This document shows, piece by piece, positions 5,482 to 9,869 of a stretch of 9,869 nucleotides of DNA. Below the pieces are notes generated by a model. That model saw nothing but the letters and a program-made list of their open reading frames with translations, was not told the DNA's origin and searched no databases. The translations under genes were made by a program, and so were the position numbers. The stretch comes from DATLOJ01 sp035536315 (lineage in GTDB: Bacteria; Actinomycetota; CADDZG01; JAHWKV01), in contig DATLOJ010000042.1 in NCBI GenBank assembly GCA_035536315.1, forward strand, positions 1 through 9,869, written 5' to 3'. Positions within the stretch are counted from its first letter, which is position 1. Each line of letters starts with the position of its first letter.

Positions 5482-8160
5482 GTGCGTGGTGGACTGAGAC
5501 TTGGGTTGGTCTCTGTGCTGGTGGCTTTCGCCATGCTTTCGAACTTGCTGCCCGCTTTCTCAATTGTGTGCGAAGCATCACCCGCACTGCGATTCTCCGC
5601 ACCGGTTAACGGACGCATCACAAAGAAGTTCGTGCCTCCCCTCGGGCCATACGGACCGGGCCATCGAGGGATCGATTTCGGCGTATCCATAGGGACTCTC
5701 GTTAGGGCCGCGGGGGACGGTGTCGTTACGTTCGCAGGACCGGTCGGGCGCGACGGTCTATTCATCACCCTCAGGCACGACCCTGCATTAGAGACAACCT
5801 ATTCATTTCTTTCCGAGGTCTCCGTGCAGCGGGGGCAGCGAGTAACTCGGGGCAACGTTGTCGGAGTAAGCGGAGCAGGCCATCCCGGCGACGCGCCGTC
5901 ACTTCACTTTGGAGCGCGCCTCAACGGTCAGTACATCGATCCCGAACTTCTGCTATTCGGCGATCCCAAGGACATCTCTGATGTTCTGGCACTGGCGCCG
6001 TTCCCAAACGAAAGCGGTGGCGGTGGCAGCGCCGGCAACGCCGGTGGATCGGGATCAATCGGCGGAGCGCGCGGGGGAGGAGTGTCTCCGGTGGCGTCAA
6101 TCGCATCGGCGGCACTGGTGCCCTTCGAGAAAATAGGCGAGGTATTGATCGCCGCGCCGGGGGCCATAAAGAACTTCCTGCTTGGAATCGGTGGCTGGCT
6201 GAAGGAGCTTCCAGGCAAGATCGCGTCGGGAGCCGTCGCGGCATTCTCCGCTTTTCGTACCGGCCTGATTCGAGCGTTCAACGCCATCAAGTCTTTCGAT
6301 CACTTGTTCATGAGTTTCATAAAGGCGACGAAGAGACTCGTTCTTTCTGTTTGGGCCCTCACGAAGCTGGCGCTCAACTCGATCGCAGGCTGGCTGAAGA
6401 GGCTGCCCAGGAACGCCGCTGCTTTCGCGCGGCTGATAGCTCAAAGGGTCCGGGAGGCGGCAGCCGCGCATTGGAAGTTGCTGAAGACCCTCTTCCGCGT
6501 CTCGGTTCAACTGGCGCGGCGTCTGCCTGGAGCAGTACGAAGGATTGCTATCGGACTGCTAACAACTGCGCAACAAACGGTTAAGACGATTGCAAGCGGA
6601 ACGATGTCGCTTCTGCGTTCAGTGCTCGATGGAACAAGGGATATTGCGCGCATCTCCTGGACGGCTCTGAAGGCAGGGACGGCGAGATTGGTCGCAGCAG
6701 CAAAGACTTTTCTCTCGCGTGTGTGGGTCGGCGCTCGAAAGGGTGCAGTCGAAGCGTGGAATTTCGCAAAGAGCGTCGCCGTTGGCGGATGGAGACTAGC
6801 TAAGACCGTTCTATCGGCGGCCTGGCGTGTCGGTAAGTCGGTGGCGGTCAATGCATGGCGTGTAGGTAAGGCCACTGCCATCGCCATTGCAAAGCGAGTC
6901 TCCATCGGTCTGCGAGAAGTCTGGCGCGGAGCGCAGCTGGCTATTCAGGCCGTGGCCCAAATCGGACAGCAGATCCTCAGAGAATTGATAAAGGGCCTTC
7001 GGCAAGTCGCTGTTTTCTTCGCTCGAGCGACCCGGCCCCTGACGACATGGCTTGCTCGTGTCACAAACAGCGGGGGCCGGATCCTCAAAGCTCTGGGGGA
7101 TCTGATTCAGCCGTTCGTCGTGACTCCCTTTGTCATCGCGCATGCCGCCGTCAAGCAGCTGAAGTGCGAAATCAAAGGAGGAGCGCAGGCACCTTTGCTT
7201 GGAGGGCCTTCCCCCTCCGGCCGGCGCAGGCCTCCGCGGCCTCCGAACGATCACATCGTTGTGGCGGTTGCGGGGATCGGTTCGAGCACTGAGTTGCGGA
7301 ACGGTCAGGTCAAGGGAAACGCGTCGATGTACGAGTTTGACTTTGTAAGTCTCGGCTACGGGCGCGATCAAACCTACTTCTATTCATATAAGGGCCTCGC
7401 GAAAGGAAGCGGCGACGGAAAGTCGCGTATGCATGCTCCCTATGGAAAGAAGGACACCTACCAGCCGATCGAAGAGTCCGCCAGATTGCTGTCGCTGCAG
7501 ATCGATGAGATAAGAAGACGAAACCCCGGCAAGAAGATCGACATCGTTGCCCACAGCCAGGGCGGAGTCGTGGCTCAGTACTACATAACAAGGATGTATC
7601 GAAAGCAGAAGACGGATGAGACGTTTCTGGGCAACTTCGTTTCGATCTCCTCACCGCATCTCGGCGCGGACAGCGCCAGGCTCGGTGCGGATATTCGGTC
7701 GACTTGGAACGGGCGATTGGTGGCGCCTGGGGTGGATCAGATCACGGACAGGTTTGGGCTTCCTCCACCGGGAGCGCCCTCCGCGATGCAACTGGCCGAG
7801 GATTCGTTGTTCATGAGGAGGCTCAACAGAGACTGGGACCCATCGAAGGTGAAGACGACAACGATCGCCGCCACATACGACTACGTCGTCACCTCGCCGC
7901 ATACGCGCCTTCGCGGAGCGTCTCATTACACCGCCGACCTCAAGGGTATTCGGGCGGGCTTCAAATCTCATGGCTCGGTGGTCGATGCCCTCAGCACGAG
8001 ACAGTTCATCTACAACACATTGAAAGGGACCCCATCCAAATGCACCGGCTTCTCCGATGTGATGGCCGACAAGGGGCCTGGTCAAGTGATCTCGGGCGTC
8101 CAGGACCTGATGCTTGGAACAAACAGCCTGGGGATGCTTCTTCCGGCGGTGCCGCCATGA
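5482..8160 (+). CDS. Exported M23-like / hendecad-repeat / alpha-beta hydrolase (lipase-like) fusion protein
   Basis: The 892-residue protein has a signal peptide (1 to about 28), then an M23/LytM-type domain at about 36-160. Zinc ligands His61 and Asp65 (GHRGIDFG) and His142 (SLHFG) are present, but both usual catalytic histidines are replaced, by Phe109 (TYSFLS for YxHL) and Ser140 (SLHF for HxHF). A Gly-Ser linker (177-200) leads to a basic Ala-rich helical region (about 205-560), which includes nine 11-residue units with regular Trp and Lys. A Pro-Arg linker (572-589) precedes an alpha/beta-hydrolase at about 590-850. Its likely oxyanion loop is AGIGSS (597-602), its nucleophile Ser692 in AHSQGG, and its triad partners Asp800 and His830. 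The start is GTG 5482: an in-frame stop precedes it and the n-region arginines fit a signal. No lipobox: the residue before Cys30 is Val. The substrate is unknown; a lipid or envelope ester is likely. Confidence 0.88.
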   Translation: MRGGLRLGLVSVLVAFAMLSNLLPAFSIVCEASPALRFSAPVNGRITKKFVPPLGPYGPGHRGIDFGVSIGTLVRAAGDGVVTFAGPVGRDGLFITLRHDPALETTYSFLSEVSVQRGQRVTRGNVVGVSGAGHPGDAPSLHFGARLNGQYIDPELLLFGDPKDISDVLALAPFPNESGGGGSAGNAGGSGSIGGARGGGVSPVASIASAALVPFEKIGEVLIAAPGAIKNFLLGIGGWLKELPGKIASGAVAAFSAFRTGLIRAFNAIKSFDHLFMSFIKATKRLVLSVWALTKLALNSIAGWLKRLPRNAAAFARLIAQRVREAAAAHWKLLKTLFRVSVQLARRLPGAVRRIAIGLLTTAQQTVKTIASGTMSLLRSVLDGTRDIARISWTALKAGTARLVAAAKTFLSRVWVGARKGAVEAWNFAKSVAVGGWRLAKTVLSAAWRVGKSVAVNAWRVGKATAIAIAKRVSIGLREVWRGAQLAIQAVAQIGQQILRELIKGLRQVAVFFARATRPLTTWLARVTNSGGRILKALGDLIQPFVVTPFVIAHAAVKQLKCEIKGGAQAPLLGGPSPSGRRRPPRPPNDHIVVAVAGIGSSTELRNGQVKGNASMYEFDFVSLGYGRDQTYFYSYKGLAKGSGDGKSRMHAPYGKKDTYQPIEESARLLSLQIDEIRRRNPGKKIDIVAHSQGGVVAQYYITRMYRKQKTDETFLGNFVSISSPHLGADSARLGADIRSTWNGRLVAPGVDQITDRFGLPPPGAPSAMQLAEDSLFMRRLNRDWDPSKVKTTTIAATYDYVVTSPHTRLRGASHYTADLKGIRAGFKSHGSVVDALSTRQFIYNTLKGTPSKCTGFSDVMADKGPGQVISGVQDLMLGTNSLGMLLPAVPP
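6658..6954 (+). repeat. Nine tandem 33-bp (11-residue) units inside the M23-hydrolase gene
   Basis: Residues 393-491 divide into nine consecutive 11-residue units. Trp occupies the first position at 393, 415, 426, 437, 448, 459 and 481; units starting at 404 and 470 have Val and Ala there. Position 5 is Lys or Arg in seven of the nine units (397, 408, 419, 430, 441, 452, 463). The best-conserved units begin WRLAK, WRVGK and WRVGK. At the DNA level 6823-6837 and 6856-6870 differ at one of 15 bases, suggesting fairly recent unit duplication. Hendecads favour long helices with a 3-turn/11-residue period, as in lipid-surface-binding helices. Confidence 0.72.
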
Positions 8161-9443
8161 TCTCGAGAAGGGTTGCCGCAGCCGCCGTTTGCCTTCTGTT
8201 CATAGTCGCAATGGCCGGTTGGTCGGAGCACGATTGGCCGATGGCCGGAAAAGATTCCGGTCACTCCGGATCCATCGACTCCGGCCCCCGGGCTCCTTTG
8301 AAGCGCGCCTGGCTGGTGCAGGCCTGGGGGGCCGAGGGCAGCTTCACCACCTGGCCGGTGGTTTCGGAAGGAGTCGTCTACGCCTTGTCCGGCCCGGGGA
8401 TGTTGGCAGTCGAAGCAGGAACGGGCAAAGAGTTGTGGCGACGGGAGGAGCCGGGGGAGGTGACCCAGGTGTCGCCTCTTGTAACCCCGACCGGAGTCCT
8501 TACTTTCCTTCCGTCCGGAGACGTAGTGTCGGTCAGCAAAACGAATGGCGCTGAGGTTTGGAGAACTACTCTCGACAGCGCAGCCGACATGTCGTCCGCT
8601 CTGCTCGAAGGAAGGGCTTACATCCCGGCGGAAAAGGCACGCGCGCTGTACAGCATCGACACAGCCGACGGGTCGGTCATCTGGAAGACGGCGCTCAGCG
8701 GTGGGCCGATAACCGTTCCTGCTGTCTCCGGTAACCACGTCGCTGTGACCACCCTCGACCTCGAGACGTCCACCAAGGAACTGGTTGTGCTCAATGCTGC
8801 AGACGGGTCAGAGATATGGAAGCGGAGCATCGGGATCTCCCACACGTCTCCGGCGATCATCGGGAGCCGGCTGATCATCGGCGACGAGCTCTTGGTCAGG
8901 TCTTTGGAATTGACGACCGGCAAGGAGCAGTGGAGCCGGCGCACAACCGGTAAGTACGAGCCGTGGGCTATTCCTGCGGCCTTCGATGGTGACGTCTTAA
9001 TCGGCGACAGGCTCGGTCACATCTACCGGCTCGACGGGGAGGGCGGAGAGATCGAATGGACCTTCCAAGGGGTCGAGGGAACGTTCGGCCAGTCATCACC
9101 GGTCCTTGCCGGAGACACTTTGTTTGCAGGCACCGATGCCGGTGAGCTTTTGGCTCTCGACGCAAGAAGCGGAAAGCTTCTCTGGTCTGGGCGGGAGCGC
9201 GGCGCCGTCCTTGCAGGAGCAGCAGACGAGAAGCATTTCTACTTCGGCGTGAAGTTCGGCGATCAAGGTCTCTACGCGTACGGCCATGACCCCGAAGGCA
9301 AGCTCGCAAGTGCCGGTCAGTCGGATGAGGCGGGCCCCGGGGGCTCGCCGCTTGCAGCAGTTCTGGGTGGACTCGCGGTGTTCGGACTCGTTCTGTTAGT
9401 CGTGTTCCTGATCGGAAGGAGGGGGAAGCGTGAAGCAGTCTGA
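8157..9443 (+). CDS. Exported PQQ-like (BamB-type) beta-propeller protein with C-terminal membrane anchor
   Basis: The 428-residue protein starts with a basic signal peptide (MISRRVAAAAVCLLFIVAMA), then the HDWPMAGKDSGHSG opening common to exported PQQ-like propellers. Seven blade signatures of the form xxGxxxW place Trp at 94, 135, 176, 221, 259, 301 and 343 (for example GTGKELW, ADGSVIW, RSGKLLW), spaced 38-45 residues apart; a seven- or eight-bladed propeller follows. A Gly-Pro-rich spacer leads to one transmembrane segment (about 398-419) and a GRRGKREAV tail that would face the cytosol. Such propellers usually act as protein scaffolds, not as PQQ enzymes, and no dehydrogenase motif is seen. 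The ATG overlaps the stop of the upstream gene (ATGA) and lacks a good Shine-Dalgarno, pointing to translational coupling. The reading frame continues upstream inside the hydrolase gene, and that extension is rejected. Confidence 0.92.
   Translation: MISRRVAAAAVCLLFIVAMAGWSEHDWPMAGKDSGHSGSIDSGPRAPLKRAWLVQAWGAEGSFTTWPVVSEGVVYALSGPGMLAVEAGTGKELWRREEPGEVTQVSPLVTPTGVLTFLPSGDVVSVSKTNGAEVWRTTLDSAADMSSALLEGRAYIPAEKARALYSIDTADGSVIWKTALSGGPITVPAVSGNHVAVTTLDLETSTKELVVLNAADGSEIWKRSIGISHTSPAIIGSRLIIGDELLVRSLELTTGKEQWSRRTTGKYEPWAIPAAFDGDVLIGDRLGHIYRLDGEGGEIEWTFQGVEGTFGQSSPVLAGDTLFAGTDAGELLALDARSGKLLWSGRERGAVLAGAADEKHFYFGVKFGDQGLYAYGHDPEGKLASAGQSDEAGPGGSPLAAVLGGLAVFGLVLLVVFLIGRRGKREAV
9417..9422 (+). promoter_or_regulatory. 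Strong ribosome binding site inside the propeller gene
   Basis: AGGAGG lies seven bases before GTG 9430-9432. It sits within the last codons of the propeller gene and fixes the start of the overlapping membrane-protein gene. Confidence 0.65.
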
Positions 9444-9869
9444 TGGAAGTTCCAAGAGGGGAGTCAGGGGCGTCCTGGGGGATTCCTGGCGGTTGCACCT
9501 TCGCAAACCGATTCTGCTCGTCTTCGGCCCGCTTGCCGCCTTGCTTCTCTACAGCTTCGATTGGCTAACCGGTGGTGGTCAGCCGCTAGCCGGGGATATC
9601 GCACGGCTGTTTGCGTTTCCACCGCTGGACCGCTTTGCGGATCTCGGTGTGGCCGAGGGTGGATCGACAGGTTGGGCAATCGTTCCGGGGCTTCTCGCGC
9701 GCGTTCTCATATCGAGCCTGTTCATCTCCGCGGCTTTGGCGGTCCCACTGACCGCTAAGAAGCTTTTGCGCGTTGGCGCTGTTTACGTCGTGGCCTCCCT
9801 CTCCTGGCTGATCACTTATCTGATGAGCGTGGCGTACTTTGCCCAGCTAGAAGCGAGCACGCAGGGGAC
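9430..9869 (+). CDS. Multi-pass membrane protein, N-terminal part (truncated by window edge)
   Basis: An open frame from GTG 9430-9432 runs to the right edge for 146 codons without a stop. It overlaps the propeller gene by 14 bases and has AGGAGG at ideal spacing. The N-terminus is hydrophilic and basic (MKQSDGSSKRGVRGVLGDSW), followed by three likely membrane segments at about residues 27-42 (PILLVFGPLAALLLYSF), 84-106 (IVPGLLARVLISSLFISA) and 116-138 (VGAVYVVASLSWLITYLM). The loop between the first and second segments is about 40 residues. I do not recognise the family. Its position as third gene in the run suggests it is the membrane partner of the propeller and the M23-hydrolase protein. 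Confidence 0.8.
   Translation, partial: MKQSDGSSKRGVRGVLGDSWRLHLRKPILLVFGPLAALLLYSFDWLTGGGQPLAGDIARLFAFPPLDRFADLGVAEGGSTGWAIVPGLLARVLISSLFISAALAVPLTAKKLLRVGAVYVVASLSWLITYLMSVAYFAQLEASTQG

Noticed and set aside
5548..5574. Lipoprotein lipobox at Cys30 of the M23-hydrolase protein
   Set aside because: The residues before the cysteine are Ser-Ile-Val; a lipobox needs a small residue (Gly, Ala or Ser) directly before it.
7704..8156. N-terminal extension of the propeller frame into the hydrolase gene
   Set aside because: The translation there is low-complexity out-of-frame sequence, and a clear signal peptide begins at 8157.
5482..8160. Prophage tape-measure protein
   Set aside because: The M23 plus 11-residue repeats resemble a tape-measure protein, but there is a signal peptide, a C-terminal hydrolase with a triad, and no phage gene nearby. 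Kept only as a possible evolutionary source of the repeats.

Overview
The window looks like chromosomal DNA of a high-GC bacterium, most likely a member of the Actinomycetota. Supporting signs are the frequent GTG and TTG starts, a luciferase-like (LLM) oxidoreductase, a family 5 [4Fe-4S] uracil-DNA glycosylase, and secreted proteins with C-terminal membrane anchors. The phylum is an inference from gene content. I saw no rRNA, tRNA, CRISPR array, insertion sequence or phage gene. Coding density is high, and no gene-free stretch exceeds about 150 bases.

Layout. The left edge (1-201) carries the C-terminus of a GDSL/SGNH hydrolase. It converges on a minus-strand pair: a DUF2442 protein (203-457) and a class I methyltransferase (543-1172), separated by a symmetric inverted repeat. 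A second methyltransferase, TehB-like, diverges at 1238. It overlaps a family 5 uracil-DNA glycosylase, which in turn overlaps a ferritin-like protein (ATGA), so 1238-2941 is probably one plus-strand operon linking small-molecule methylation, DNA repair and iron handling. The ferritin-like gene meets a minus-strand secreted subtilisin-like protease tail to tail, the two stop codons sharing one CTAG. The protease and a luciferase-like oxidoreductase (4313-5338) diverge from a 67-base region that holds a nearly perfect 20-bp palindrome.

The most interesting part is the right-hand block (5482 to the edge), a tightly packed operon. It starts with an 892-residue exported protein that joins three parts: an M23 (LytM-like) fold lacking both catalytic histidines but keeping the zinc ligands; a long basic, alanine-rich helical region containing nine consecutive 11-residue units with Trp and Lys at fixed positions; and a C-terminal alpha/beta-hydrolase (lipase/esterase) with a visible Ser-Asp-His triad. 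An ATGA overlap couples it to a signal-peptide-bearing, membrane-anchored PQQ-like beta-propeller. That gene overlaps a third gene, a multi-pass membrane protein cut off by the window edge. Together they suggest an envelope complex: a wall-binding, lipid-surface-binding hydrolase, a propeller scaffold and a membrane partner. Its substrate cannot be read from the sequence.

Regulatory candidates are the palindrome at 4265-4284, the symmetric inverted repeat at 489-529, and a hairpin just upstream of the M23-hydrolase start that would bury its ribosome-binding region.
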